Below are positions 19,783-29,344 of a stretch of 64,000 nucleotides of DNA, one piece after another. Origin of the DNA: Microbacteriaceae bacterium (GTDB lineage Bacteria; Actinomycetota; Actinomycetes; Actinomycetales; Microbacteriaceae); assembly GCA_025463545.1 (NCBI GenBank), contig JAODAR010000011.1, positions 1 to 64,000 of the forward strand, given 5' to 3'. Position 1 is the stretch's first letter, and the number at the start of each line of letters is the position of its first letter. The notes beneath the pieces were generated by a model. That model saw nothing but the letters and a program-made list of their open reading frames with translations. It did no database searches and was not told the DNA's origin. Made by a program: the position numbers and the translations under genes.

Positions 19783-20472
19783 TCAGACGGCCGGCGTGGG
19801 GTCGAGAAGCGAAGCGTGTCTCTCAGCTGACAGACGCGCTGTGCCCTTTCGCTGCTCTGACCAGAGGGAGTATCCGAGCCAGATCAAAGCCAGGCCCATG
19901 GGGATGGCGGCCAGCCGTTCGACGGTGTGCGGGAGAAGGCCGGCGATCGGTGTCACCACAGCGGCGGCGAGCAGCACGATGACGGCCCCACGAGACAGGA
20001 CACGAGCGCGGAGCAGTGCGATACCGAACACGATCGCGCCGCCGGCGTAGACCACGGCTCCGACCGGAACGATGGCGGCGAGGGGACCGAGGTCGGTCTG
20101 GCTCGCGTGACCGCCGAAGAGTCCGACGAAGTCCTCGGTGAACTGGGGCGCGGTCGTTACCAGAAGAGGCGCTATGAAGGCTTCAGCGAAGGTGAAAGCC
20201 GCCTGCAGGATGAAGAACAGGCTGAACATGACATACCCGATCAGACCGAGTACGCCCATCCGTTTCACCTGGTGTAGATAGATGCCCGCTACGCCGGCCA
20301 GGGCCAGGATGGCCATGCCGAAGCTCAGGCTGTGGACGCCCACCCAGGCGGGGGTGGCCACGGAGGCAGCCGTGTCGCTGGGATGAATGAACTGGATGAC
20401 GATGTAGATGAGGCCGGCGAGAGCAGCCGAGATGCCGGCCGCGCGGGTCAGGGTGGTAGGGGTGATGGACAT
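19783..20472 (-). CDS. polytopic membrane protein of unknown function
   Basis: The 229-aa protein has about 6-7 transmembrane segments and little between them (for example AAGISAALAGLIYIVIQF near the N-terminus and AVVTPIAGLLPHTVERLAAIPMGLALIWLGYSLW near the end). I do not recognise a named family. Start chosen at the ATG after AGGAGAGCGAA; an upstream in-frame start adds a His/Arg-rich leader unlike a membrane protein. It is the first gene of the three-gene cluster, downstream of the LuxR/MalT-like regulator with a 127-base gap that can hold a promoter. Confidence 0.82.
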   Translation of the reverse strand: MSITPTTLTRAAGISAALAGLIYIVIQFIHPSDTAASVATPAWVGVHSLSFGMAILALAGVAGIYLHQVKRMGVLGLIGYVMFSLFFILQAAFTFAEAFIAPLLVTTAPQFTEDFVGLFGGHASQTDLGPLAAIVPVGAVVYAGGAIVFGIALLRARVLSRGAVIVLLAAAVVTPIAGLLPHTVERLAAIPMGLALIWLGYSLWSEQRKGTARLSAERHASLLDPTPAV

Positions 20473-20599
20473 TTCGCTCTCCTGCGATCGGGATGTGCCC
20501 AGGTGAGTATCTGAGGACGATCCGAATCTACGGAGCAATGTGGTGATACGGCGTGAGCCGGCATGGTGATGCATGTGGTGATTGTGTCGGGCCGCGGTT

Positions 20600-23305
20600 C
20601 TAGATCAGACCCTGGCTGCGAGCACGCCGGATCGCGTCGGCGCGGTTGTTCACCCCGAGCTTGCCGAAGATGTGCTTCGTATGCGTGCGCAGCGTGTTCA
20701 GCGAAACGTAAAGTTCGCGAGCGATCTCGGGGCCACTCAGCCCGGTCGCCAACAGCCTGAGGACCTGCAGTTCACGTTCACTCAACGCCTCGGTCATGGC
20801 ACCGATTGCGGGGCCGGCCCCGTCAGCCCGACGGGAGGACTCCCTGAGTCGACCAACGTAGGCGGGAAGGATTCCCTCGTGGGCTGCAGCCCGCAGCAGT
20901 CCGACCATGGGGCGGCCTTCATCGACGAACAGCCGAACATATCCTTCCGGCTCCGCCTGGGCCAGAACCCGCTTGAGGGGCTCCAGGGCGAGGGACATCT
21001 GGCCCTGGGCGTCATAGGCGAGTGCCTGCAGGAGCAGGATCTCGTTCACGCTTCCCGTGCGCCGCCCGTTTTGTGCCGCTTCGAGCAGACGGTTCAGCAG
21101 CCGCATCGCCTCGTCGATGAAGCCCCTCCCCGGGTCGGCGCGGTGCTCCGCAATCCGCAGGCGCGCCAGAGTGATGTGGCTGAACTCCCGCAGGTAGCTC
21201 AGGTCGTCCGCGGCGGACACCGCTTGCGTGTCAGCCCAGCCCCGCGCATCACCGAGCCTCCCCTGGCCGATCCACATGCGAGCCACCATCGCGCTGATCG
21301 GCCGCACCTCAGGGAAGAACCCGCGCCGGTACACGGTCTCGGCTGTCGCAAGCAGGTCGAGCGCGGCATCTGGCTGCCCCTCGGCCTCCCTGATTCGGGC
21401 CATCGCAACGAACCATCGGTATCGGTTCTCGTGCGAGAAGGCGCGCTCGCCCAGTGCTTCGCTCGCTGCGAGGTGCTCTGTCGCGGCAGCCAACTCGTTG
21501 CGTTCGCGAAGCAGTTCGCTGATGCCGGCGTGCAGGTCGGCCGTTGACTGCGGGGCCGGTTCCCCGTGTGCACCCGCCAGCAGCAAGGCCTGCTCGTACC
21601 CACGTTGCGCGTCGCGCAGGCGGCCCTGCGTAATCAACATGTCCCCCAACACAATGGTGGTACCCAGGGCGTCGGGGAGGTTGCCGGCCAGGCGCAGGCT
21701 TGTCCCGACCTCGCCGAAGGCCATCAGGGCCGCGTCCAGGTCGCCCATCGCCCAGGATGCGAGCCCCAGGAACCCGGCGGCGGCGCCCCGCCCCAGGTGA
21801 TCGTCGGGCAGGGTGAGATCACGAGCTCGCTCCGCGTATTCCTTCGTTCCGGCCATATCCCCCCGGGCCTGCGCCACCGCTGCCCGATACAGGGCGATCG
21901 TGACGGGCAGCATCTCAAGTTCTTCGCCGGGTGCTGAATCGTGCGCCGGAGCGCCGTCATCGGTCGTGGAAGCATGCGCCAGTTCTGCACTCCGCAACCA
22001 CGGTTCCACACCGTCGACGTCACCCGAAATGAGCAACGACCACGCGTAGTAGACGCTCAGCACGGGCCTCCGGGCGATGGTGTCCTTCGGTAGCACGGCG
22101 AGCCAGCGGAGTAGCATCGTGTCCTGCCTGCTCTTGCGCGCGGCGGGTACCGTGCCCTCGATCACCCTCGCGGCCCGCCCGTAGTCCGCCGCGGCCAGCG
22201 CATGCCTCACCGCATCCTCCGGCAAGTCATTTCTCTCGTACCACTCGCTGGCGAGGCTGTGGATGGCCGATACGCGGCCAGGAGCCTCCTTCATCAACCT
22301 GGCCCGAAGGACATCCGCAAAGAGATGGTGATAGCGGTACCACTCCCGCCGGTCATCAAGCGGCACGACAAACAGGTTCTCCCGCTCGAGCGACTCGAGA
22401 ATTTCACTACTCAGGGTCTGACCGGTCACGGCATCGCAGAGGGGCCCACTCATTCGGTCGAGCACGGCGGTGCTCAACAGGAAGTCGCGGATATGGTCGG
22501 GCTGGCGCTTCAGGACCTCCTCGGCCAGGTAGTCGATCACGAAGCGGTTACTGCCGGTAAAACCCTGAATGAACCCGGAGACGTCGGGGCCTTCCCGCAT
22601 GGACAGTGCTGCCAGTTGGAGTCCCGCGATCCAGCCCTCCGTACGGGCTTCGAGCGCGGCGACGTCGTCGGCAGAGAGTCTGATGTGCATCACCTCGTTG
22701 AGGAACGCCGCGACTTCGGTGGGGGTGAAGCGCAGATCAGCGGCACGCAACTCGGTCAGATCGCCCTCCGCCCGCAGTCGCGCCATAGGGAGGAGCGGAT
22801 CTGAGCGGCTCGCGAGAGCCAGGTGCAGGTTCGACGGAAGGTGGTCGAGCAGGAAGACCAGTGCATCGCGGATCGATGCGTCCTCGATGGACTGGAAATC
22901 GTCCAGCACCAGGATGACTTCGTGTGCGCTTGCGGCGATTTCGTTGATCAGCGTCGTCAGGGTGAGTTCAACCGCAGGAAGCAAATGGCGGAGCGCTTCT
23001 GCGTCAAGAGCGGGGTCCGCCCGGTTCAAGGCTTCGAGCAGGTAGGTCAGGAAACGTGAGGGGTCGTTGTCACTCTCGTCGAGCGAGATCCAGCCAACCC
23101 GCACCTGTGGATCCCGTCGCTGGGTATCCGCGATCCACTCGCTCAGGAGCGTCGTCTTGCCGAAACCGGCCGGGGCGCAGATGAGCGTCAGCTTTCCGCC
23201 GGCGCTGTGCCCTTCGACCAGACGATCGATCAGGCGCGGGCGCGGAACGGCTTGCTGCCGCAGCGGAGGGATGAAGAGTTTTGTCGCCAGGACCGGCATC
23301 GGCAT
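20600..23305 (-). CDS. MalT-type LuxR-family transcriptional regulator (LAL-like)
   Basis: The 901-aa signal-transducing ATPase-activator has an N-terminal NTPase with Walker A APAGFGKTT (residues 44-52), the Walker B-like stretch VILVLDDFQSI and the sensor region HLALASRSDP. A long helical TPR-like middle follows. The C-terminal LuxR helix-turn-helix is LSERELQVLRLLATGLSGPEIARELYVSLNTLRTHTKHIFGKL, near residues 835-895. Proteins of this build bind an inducer and ATP and then activate nearby promoters. The neighbours suggest that its regulon is the membrane-protein cluster downstream, or the treS-mak pair immediately upstream, which ends 33 bases before it. MalT in enterics responds to maltotriose, so a link to trehalose/maltose metabolism is tempting but unproven. 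Confidence 0.92.
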   Translation of the reverse strand: MPMPVLATKLFIPPLRQQAVPRPRLIDRLVEGHSAGGKLTLICAPAGFGKTTLLSEWIADTQRRDPQVRVGWISLDESDNDPSRFLTYLLEALNRADPALDAEALRHLLPAVELTLTTLINEIAASAHEVILVLDDFQSIEDASIRDALVFLLDHLPSNLHLALASRSDPLLPMARLRAEGDLTELRAADLRFTPTEVAAFLNEVMHIRLSADDVAALEARTEGWIAGLQLAALSMREGPDVSGFIQGFTGSNRFVIDYLAEEVLKRQPDHIRDFLLSTAVLDRMSGPLCDAVTGQTLSSEILESLERENLFVVPLDDRREWYRYHHLFADVLRARLMKEAPGRVSAIHSLASEWYERNDLPEDAVRHALAAADYGRAARVIEGTVPAARKSRQDTMLLRWLAVLPKDTIARRPVLSVYYAWSLLISGDVDGVEPWLRSAELAHASTTDDGAPAHDSAPGEELEMLPVTIALYRAAVAQARGDMAGTKEYAERARDLTLPDDHLGRGAAAGFLGLASWAMGDLDAALMAFGEVGTSLRLAGNLPDALGTTIVLGDMLITQGRLRDAQRGYEQALLLAGAHGEPAPQSTADLHAGISELLRERNELAAATEHLAASEALGERAFSHENRYRWFVAMARIREAEGQPDAALDLLATAETVYRRGFFPEVRPISAMVARMWIGQGRLGDARGWADTQAVSAADDLSYLREFSHITLARLRIAEHRADPGRGFIDEAMRLLNRLLEAAQNGRRTGSVNEILLLQALAYDAQGQMSLALEPLKRVLAQAEPEGYVRLFVDEGRPMVGLLRAAAHEGILPAYVGRLRESSRRADGAGPAIGAMTEALSERELQVLRLLATGLSGPEIARELYVSLNTLRTHTKHIFGKLGVNNRADAIRRARSQGLI

Positions 23306-23338
23306 GGCCTCATCTTAGGGACCGTGGCGCGACGCCGA

Positions 23339-25738
23339 TCAGGCCCCCTCGGCGTTCGGGTCCGCCGTGGATGCGAAGTCTTCCTCGGTGCTCCCGATCA
23401 GAAGGCAGAGCGCGGCGTACGGCGGCAGGCGCACCGCGAAGCTCTGCAGGTCGTCCACTCGTCCGATCTCCAGGTCGTTCTCCGCATCGGTGACCGTGCG
23501 CCTCGCCGTCAGCGTGGGTGAGCGCACGGTGCCCTCGATCGTGTCTCCGGTGAAGTTCAGGACCGTGACCTGCAGTTGGGCGTCATCAGCTGTGACGTCA
23601 CCGCCGTCGAGCCGATGGACCATGACCAGCATTCCGGGATGCGCGACATCGGGGATGTCGATCTGCGTTCCCACGTCGATGCCCAGCGTGGTGCGGATCG
23701 CGAGGATCCGGGCCAACTGGTTCGCGAACGAGTCCGCGGACGCGAGCTGCTCCGGGAGGGAGCCGTAGAGGGATCGCCCGCGCGGCATGCCCGAGCTGGA
23801 CACCGTGGCGCTGGGGTCGACGTTCATGAGGTCGTGGGCTCCGCGGTGCACCCATCGGGTGTCGCCCTCCGCGATCAGGTCCCGCACCTCGGCGGCAGGC
23901 AGGGGCAGCATGCCGAGCAGGTCCCAGGCTGAGAGCGCGAAAACTCCGGGCTGCCAGGCGTTGAACATGACCAGGAGCAGATGTGCCCGGCGGATGTTCT
24001 CGACATGGGCGTCGGTGATCGACTCGAGGGTGCTGAGCCCCTGGGAGGCGGCGATGACTGAGGCGGTGGTGCAGGCGATCCCATTCGTCGTGAAGACGAG
24101 GTTGTAGTCAGCCGCCTCGCCGGTCAGTTTCGCCAGGAGGTCTCCCCTGATCGTCTCGGCGAGCTGGGCTCCCGCTACCTCTTCGCCGCGGAAGGGGTAC
24201 AGGTCGGCGCGATGCAGTGTCGCCCAGTGCACGAGCTCGTAGGTGAGCTCGTCATGATTCTGCAGCGCATGCACCAGGCCAACGGGGTCGACCCCGGTGC
24301 TCAGCGACGTTCGCAGCGTCAGCCGGAGGAATTCGGTGTCGCCCATGGCAAGGGCGTGCTGGTAGGCGGGCCGGTTGATGAAGTCGTACGACAAGTCGGC
24401 GCCGACTCGGCCGGTGTCCCGGATGTCCTCCATGGTGAGGTTGAGTTCCTGGAACGAGAATCCACCGACCTTCCGTACCATCCCGGCGATCAGGTGGTTG
24501 GCGGCCTCTGACAGCGGATGTCCTTCCGACCAGGCCGGCAATCCTTCCGCGCTCTTCTCCACGCCGAGGAAGCCGTTGGCGTCCAGGCGCAGCGCACTGG
24601 AGCCGAGGTCGCCGAGCGAGTGAAGGGCATCGCCGATGACCAGTCGCATCCCGGCGAATGTCGGGTCAAGCCAGTTGATTGAGGGCTGTCCCTGCTTGAA
24701 GTAGTGCAGGTAGACCCAGCGCCGGGTCCTCCCGTCGGCGCCGAGAACGGGTCCGGTCGCGCTCCAGTTGGTTTCCTTGGTTCCCGGTGAGAAGAAGATC
24801 ACACGCTGCAACTGGCCGATGATGTAGCCCTGGTCGGCCAGCCTGGCCTCAGTGGCGGCGTCGAGGTTGACCGAGTCCCTGCCGTCAGGGACTGTCGGCA
24901 GGGAGTCCCAGTCCTCCTCGGGGATCTCAACCATGTGGTAGATACCCGGATAGTCCTTGTAGCCCATCTCGGCAAGACGGTAGTCGGCTCCCTTGCCGGT
25001 GTGCCCCGGCACGATGTCATCGATGACACTGCCTCCGTGCCGGTCCGCCACATCGGACAGCTGCCGGAACTCGTCTTCCGACCCGAAGGCCGGGTCGATT
25101 TCGGTGCTGATGCGGTCGAAGTGCCCGTCGACGCTGGCGGTTCTGTTCCAGCCGGTGATGCCACCGGCCTGTTTGACCGGGCCGGTGTGCACCGCGGTGA
25201 TGCCGATCTTCTCGAACGCCTCCCACAGCGCTTCGTCCCCGATCGCGCCAAGGTAGGACTGACCCGCGCGGGTGATCAGGGAGATCGGGTAGGCGGTGAA
25301 CCATACCGACGAGATGCCGATCGCCCTCCGCGCGTCCGGGCGGGCGTATGGGCTCCGCCACATGCTCGGCTGCCCGGACAGGCCGCGGCCGAGAATCTCC
25401 GCGTCCCTCAGCATCGATTGCCGGGTCAGCCATTCCACATACGAGGGGTTTGACGCGTCCGCGGAGCGAGGGTCTGAGAACGACCGGCGGATGCTGCTCG
25501 CGCGCAAATTCGCCCGTGGTCGGAGGCGCTGCGGCCGGGCCGGGTAGCGTTCTTCGTCGTACGTGATCTCCGTCGGCTCGATCTCAATCGGCTCGATTGC
25601 GGTGGCCTCGAATGCGGTGGCCGCGATTGCGGTCCGATCGATTTCGGTCCGATCAATTTCGGCGGCCTCGATGTCGGTCCGATCGATTTCGGTCGGCTCG
25701 ACTTCGTCCGCGATTTCGTCCTCGATCTTGTCGCTCAT
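23339..25738 (-). CDS. treS: divergent GH13 enzyme, trehalose synthase / maltose glucosyltransferase-like
   Basis: The 799-aa GH13-family protein is paired with maltokinase. Catalytic signatures are present: region [12 protein letters not shown]; the nucleophile Asp in [12 protein letters not shown] (about 385); the acid/base Glu in FQELNLT (about 431); and the third Asp in LQNHDE (about 494). A C-terminal beta domain follows. It is not the standard TreS sequence, because the usual N-terminal YELHVRSFYDSNGDG and LQxLGVDAIWLPPF blocks are absent and replaced by [19 protein letters not shown]. The likely reaction is interconversion of trehalose and maltose, but the substrate is inferred from the neighbour. 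The N-terminal 60 residues are a five-residue repeat. The ATG overlaps the mak stop by four bases. Confidence 0.8.
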   Translation of the reverse strand: MSDKIEDEIADEVEPTEIDRTDIEAAEIDRTEIDRTAIAATAFEATAIEPIEIEPTEITYDEERYPARPQRLRPRANLRASSIRRSFSDPRSADASNPSYVEWLTRQSMLRDAEILGRGLSGQPSMWRSPYARPDARRAIGISSVWFTAYPISLITRAGQSYLGAIGDEALWEAFEKIGITAVHTGPVKQAGGITGWNRTASVDGHFDRISTEIDPAFGSEDEFRQLSDVADRHGGSVIDDIVPGHTGKGADYRLAEMGYKDYPGIYHMVEIPEEDWDSLPTVPDGRDSVNLDAATEARLADQGYIIGQLQRVIFFSPGTKETNWSATGPVLGADGRTRRWVYLHYFKQGQPSINWLDPTFAGMRLVIGDALHSLGDLGSSALRLDANGFLGVEKSAEGLPAWSEGHPLSEAANHLIAGMVRKVGGFSFQELNLTMEDIRDTGRVGADLSYDFINRPAYQHALAMGDTEFLRLTLRTSLSTGVDPVGLVHALQNHDELTYELVHWATLHRADLYPFRGEEVAGAQLAETIRGDLLAKLTGEAADYNLVFTTNGIACTTASVIAASQGLSTLESITDAHVENIRRAHLLLVMFNAWQPGVFALSAWDLLGMLPLPAAEVRDLIAEGDTRWVHRGAHDLMNVDPSATVSSSGMPRGRSLYGSLPEQLASADSFANQLARILAIRTTLGIDVGTQIDIPDVAHPGMLVMVHRLDGGDVTADDAQLQVTVLNFTGDTIEGTVRSPTLTARRTVTDAENDLEIGRVDDLQSFAVRLPPYAALCLLIGSTEEDFASTADPNAEGA
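25567..25711. repeat. 15-bp tandem repeat in the treS N-terminal coding region
   Basis: About ten imperfect 15-bp units are built on TTCGGTCCGATCGAT (forward strand). They translate in the treS frame as five-residue units such as [35 protein letters not shown] and IEIEP. The array is in frame, so copy-number change would keep the gene open. The region before the conserved GH13 fold appears unstructured and acidic. Confidence 0.88.
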
Positions 25739-27276
25739 CGCGATTCGCCCTCATCTCCGTGCGTGTCTGTATCCCCATGAGCGTCTGTATCTCGATGAGT
25801 GTCTGTATCTCCATGGGTCTCTGTATGCCCATGAGCGTCTGTATCTCCATGAGTCTCGGTATCTCCATGAGCGTCTGTGCTGCGAGATCTCTCGGCCATC
25901 TTTCGCAGCGCCTCAATGGGAATGGGAAGCCACGCCGGGCGGTTGCGCGCCTCGTAGACCGCCTCATAGAGAACCTTGTCGAGTTCGAACGCGTCAAGCA
26001 AGGCGTGCTGCTGCCGCAGATCCAATCCGGACCGTTCGAGATAGCCGAGCAGGAACGCCTGCCGGCAGTTCGCGGCCCACCCTGGGGCTGGCGCCGCTGC
26101 TGCCACGTGCGCATCCGCGTCCCCGGTCGCCCCACCGGACGCGGCCGCGTAATCGAAACTGCGCAACATGCCCGCCACATCACGCACGGCGAAGTCCGGG
26201 CGGTTCCGCTCGGCCATGGGGCGAAGTGGCTCGCCCTCGAAATCGAGCGCGATCCAGCGCCCGTCGGGCGTCGCCAAAACCTGCCCGAGGTGATAATCGC
26301 CATGGATCCGCTGCACCTGCGGCCACGCCTCGCCACGGGCATCCGCGTAGACGTTCTCGATCCAGTGCCGGAACTCCGCCACTTCGGGCACCTCGTTTGC
26401 GCCCAGCTCGAGGCGCCGCTGCCAACTCGCGATGGCACCGTCGATATCGTCCTCGGTCGGGCCGCTCGTCGGCAGCACGGACGCCAGGGTAGCGTGCATC
26501 TCGGCGGTCATCACGCCGAGCGCATGGGCCGACACGCTGAAGTCTTCGGCGCTGCCAGCGGCGCGGACGGCGATCCGCCACCCGTCCTCGGCGCCCGCAA
26601 TGAATTCCTGCGCGAAGGCGAGGTGGCCACTCGCACGCCCGCCGTCCCGGCCGACGTCGTCCCACTCGCCAACCACGGCACCGATCGAATGCGGCACCAC
26701 CGGAGAACCGGCTGCCGCCAGCGCACCCTGCAGGAGCACGTCGGGATTGTCGCCGTGGTGCAGGGATCGGTACACCTTGCAGATGACCCGCTCGATTCCG
26801 GCGGGGCCGGCCAGTTCATAGATGATCGACGTGTTCGATTGCTCACCGGTCAGCACCGTGGAGGTCAGCACCTCGCGGGGTGTGCTCGCGTCGAATGCAA
26901 CGCCTGTCGCCTCGGCGCCGTCCGGTGTGCCCGCGGTTCCCAGCATGATCATCCGCAGCAACGCCTCGGCGTACGCGGGATCGTGGGGGCCGTCATAGAG
27001 GTACCGCGGTTGGCCGGACTCGTCGGGGTACTGCCCGATCAGCGCGCCCTCGGCGCCCGTGAGCGGCTCGGGCCGCTCGGCGACCGGCACTTGGTAGAGC
27101 ACCGGCGCGTGTCCGCTGTCGTCCATCAGCAGGTGGGTCTGGATGCGCACTCCGGGTACGTCGAACTCCCAGCCGCCGATTCGACGGAGCGTTGGTTCAG
27201 CCGTCTTGCCGGCGAACCAGCGCTGGGTGGGCAGCCATCCCGCGATAAGGCTGAACGGGGTCGTCACATGGCGCAT
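25735..27276 (-). CDS. mak: maltokinase
   Basis: Phosphorylates maltose to maltose-1-phosphate with ATP, feeding GlgE-type alpha-glucan synthesis. The 513-aa protein starts [24 protein letters not shown], the Mak N-terminal cap. It has [15 protein letters not shown] (nucleotide-binding loop), the lysine in [17 protein letters not shown], the catalytic [10 protein letters not shown] near 325, and the metal-binding [35 protein letters not shown], all strongly diagnostic. The last 48 residues are a hexapeptide repeat not expected in the family. The treS gene overlaps its end by four bases, so the two are translationally coupled. GlgE and the branching enzyme are not in the window. Confidence 0.93.
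   Translation of the reverse strand: MRHVTTPFSLIAGWLPTQRWFAGKTAEPTLRRIGGWEFDVPGVRIQTHLLMDDSGHAPVLYQVPVAERPEPLTGAEGALIGQYPDESGQPRYLYDGPHDPAYAEALLRMIMLGTAGTPDGAEATGVAFDASTPREVLTSTVLTGEQSNTSIIYELAGPAGIERVICKVYRSLHHGDNPDVLLQGALAAAGSPVVPHSIGAVVGEWDDVGRDGGRASGHLAFAQEFIAGAEDGWRIAVRAAGSAEDFSVSAHALGVMTAEMHATLASVLPTSGPTEDDIDGAIASWQRRLELGANEVPEVAEFRHWIENVYADARGEAWPQVQRIHGDYHLGQVLATPDGRWIALDFEGEPLRPMAERNRPDFAVRDVAGMLRSFDYAAASGGATGDADAHVAAAAPAPGWAANCRQAFLLGYLERSGLDLRQQHALLDAFELDKVLYEAVYEARNRPAWLPIPIEALRKMAERSRSTDAHGDTETHGDTDAHGHTETHGDTDTHRDTDAHGDTDTHGDEGESR
25759..25881. repeat. 18-bp tandem repeat in the mak 3' coding end
   Basis: About seven 18-bp units (forward ATGAGCGTCTGTATCTCC) encode hexapeptides of the GDTDAH / GDTETH type in the mak frame. 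The resulting tail alternates acidic residues with histidine. The array ends 21 bases before the stop and faces the separate 15-bp array at the start of treS. Confidence 0.9.
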
Positions 27277-27334
27277 GTTCGAAGACTATTACCGGTTTGC
27301 CCGGTCCGGTGAAATCGTGTCCAATCCCGCGGGG

Positions 27335-27745
27335 TCAGGACGGTGGCAAGGCTCGCATCCGGTTGTTTCGCGCGTCGTGAGTGAGTTCGGCCAGGCCGAG
27401 CTCCTCCAGCAATGGCGGAAGGTACATGCCGAACCGGCCGCGGTATCCCTTGCGCAGCCCGTACCAGCCGCCGCGGGGATTGTCTGCGGAGCGGCCCCAT
27501 GCTTCGACTGTTCCGTCGGCGGCCGGTTTCTGCTCGTCCGCCGCGCCGAGCGGCACCCAGTCGCCCTGCGCGACCAGCCACTCGTGCAGTTCGTCGATCG
27601 CCCGCGGGTCGTAGCTGAGGCGCGTGGAACCCACCTGGCACACCAGCGTGGGAGGGTCAACCTGCTCGTCCCGATACATGGTGTACCGCGACGAGCCGGG
27701 AGGGGTACTGAGCACCCAGGGGTCATCCGGTGTGCCACTGGACAT
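27335..27745 (-). CDS. conserved small protein, DUF6855-like
   Basis: A 136-aa soluble protein found widely in actinobacteria, with the pattern DDPWVLSTPPGSSRYTMYRDE, then LHEWLVAQGDWVPLGAADEQKPA, then GTVEAWGRSADNPRGGWYGLRKGYRGRFGMYLPP. I identify it as DUF6855-like from memory; no function is known. The ATG follows GGAGGAGTGGGCG. It is upstream of mak with a 58-base gap, and 73 bases of non-coding sequence separate it from the pyk end. Its WYGLRKGYRGRFG segment is basic and aromatic and could bind nucleic acid or phosphate (speculation). Confidence 0.8.
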   Translation of the reverse strand: MSSGTPDDPWVLSTPPGSSRYTMYRDEQVDPPTLVCQVGSTRLSYDPRAIDELHEWLVAQGDWVPLGAADEQKPAADGTVEAWGRSADNPRGGWYGLRKGYRGRFGMYLPPLLEELGLAELTHDARNNRMRALPPS

Positions 27746-27818
27746 CGCCCACTCCTCCCGCCGCGCTCACCGCAACTCTGGACCCTGGTGCTACTTTCGC
27801 ACAGCGCGCCTGCCGCCA

Positions 27819-29267
27819 CTACTGCTTGCGCACGTACGCCGGGGCGACCTCCATGTGGGCGTCGCCGACGCGGTGCACACGGATGTCGTTGGTCGAGCCC
27901 ACGATTCCGGGAGGGGAACCGGAGATGACGACCACGCGGTCGCCGATCTCAGCGAGGCCTTCCCCGATCAGGATGTCGTCCACCTGGCCGAACATCGAGT
28001 CTGTGTGGGTGACCGGGTCGACCAGGTACGTCTGCACGCCCCAGGTGAGCGCGAGACGACGACGGATGCCGGGCTCGGGAGTGAAGGCGATCATCGGGAT
28101 CTTGGAGCGGAGCCGGGACATCCGGCGCGCGGAGTCCCCGGATTCGGTGAAGATGCAGAGGAACTTGGCGTCGACGAATTCGGCCACCTCGCTCGCGGCG
28201 AGGGTGATCGCACCGCCCTGGGTACGCGGCTTGTTGCGAAGCGGCAGGATGCGCTCCAGGCCGTGGATCTCGGTGGACTCGACGATACGGGCCATGGTCT
28301 GCACGGTGATCACCGGGTACTCACCGACGCTGGTCTCGCCGCTGAGCATGACGGCGTCCGCGCCGTCGAGAACGGCGTTGGCGACGTCGGAGGTCTCGGC
28401 GCGGGTGGGCACCGGGCTGTGGATCATCGACTCGAGCATCTGGGTGGCGACGATGACCGGCTTTGCCATGCGCCGGGCGATCTCCACGGCGCGCTTCTGC
28501 ACGATCGGTACGGCCTCGAGCGGAAGTTCGACGCCGAGGTCGCCGCGGGCGACCATGATGGCGTCGAACGCGTCGATGATCTCTTCGAGGTGGTCGACAG
28601 CCTGCGGCTTCTCGATCTTGGCAATCACCGGCACGCGGCGGCCTTCTTCGTCCATGATCTCGTGCACGCGCTTGATGTCGACGGCGTCGCGGACGAAGGA
28701 AAGGGCGATCAGGTCTGCGCCGAGGCGGAGGCCCCAACGCAGGTCGTCTTCGTCCTTCTCGGACAGGGCGGGAACGTTGACGGCAACGCCCGGGAGGTTG
28801 ATGCCCTTGTTGTTGGAAACCGGCCCGGCGACGATGACCTTGGTCGTGACCACGGTGCCATCCGTCTCAACCACCTGCACCTTCACCTTGCCGTCGTCGA
28901 TGAGCAGGAAGTCGCCCGGGTTCACGTCTTGCGGGAGTCCCTTGAAGGTGGTTCCGGAGAGTTCCTTCGTGCCCACCACGTCTTCGGTCGTGATCTTGAA
29001 GATGTCGCCGACGGCCAGGTCGTAGGGGCCGCCTTGGAACTTGCCGAGGCGAATCTTCGGGCCCTGCAGGTCGACCATGACGGCGATGGCCCGACCGGAA
29101 TCGTTGGCTGCCTTCCGCACGTTCGCGTAGATGCCTTCGTGCACGTCGTAGCTGCCGTGGCTGAGGTTCATCCGGCAGACATCAACGCCGGCGTCGATGA
29201 TCCCACGGATCTGCTGATAACTGGATACTGCCGGCCCGAGGGTGGCAACGATTTTGGCGCGTCTCAT
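27819..29267 (-). CDS. pyk: pyruvate kinase
   Basis: Last step of glycolysis, PEP plus ADP to pyruvate plus ATP. The 482-aa protein starts RRAKIVATLGPAVSS and has SHGSYDVHEGIYANVR and VDLQGPKIRLGKF. The catalytic Lys lies in VPVIAKIEKPQAVDHLEEI, and the Mg-binding motif follows in MVARGDLGVELP. The ADP/K+-site segment ATQMLESMIHSPVPTRAETSDVANAVLDGADAVMLSGETSVG matches the signature pattern. The start is an ATG; a 77-base gap separates it from the end of gltD. This gap and the one after the stop show no RNA feature that I can recognise. Confidence 0.97.
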   Translation of the reverse strand: MRRAKIVATLGPAVSSYQQIRGIIDAGVDVCRMNLSHGSYDVHEGIYANVRKAANDSGRAIAVMVDLQGPKIRLGKFQGGPYDLAVGDIFKITTEDVVGTKELSGTTFKGLPQDVNPGDFLLIDDGKVKVQVVETDGTVVTTKVIVAGPVSNNKGINLPGVAVNVPALSEKDEDDLRWGLRLGADLIALSFVRDAVDIKRVHEIMDEEGRRVPVIAKIEKPQAVDHLEEIIDAFDAIMVARGDLGVELPLEAVPIVQKRAVEIARRMAKPVIVATQMLESMIHSPVPTRAETSDVANAVLDGADAVMLSGETSVGEYPVITVQTMARIVESTEIHGLERILPLRNKPRTQGGAITLAASEVAEFVDAKFLCIFTESGDSARRMSRLRSKIPMIAFTPEPGIRRRLALTWGVQTYLVDPVTHTDSMFGQVDDILIGEGLAEIGDRVVVISGSPPGIVGSTNDIRVHRVGDAHMEVAPAYVRKQ

Positions 29268-29344
29268 ACTGGTGGATCTCCGGTTTCCGCGCTGGGATGC
29301 GCATGTCGTGCTGTCGGTTGTAAGTCTGGCTGAGTGGGTGGGTG

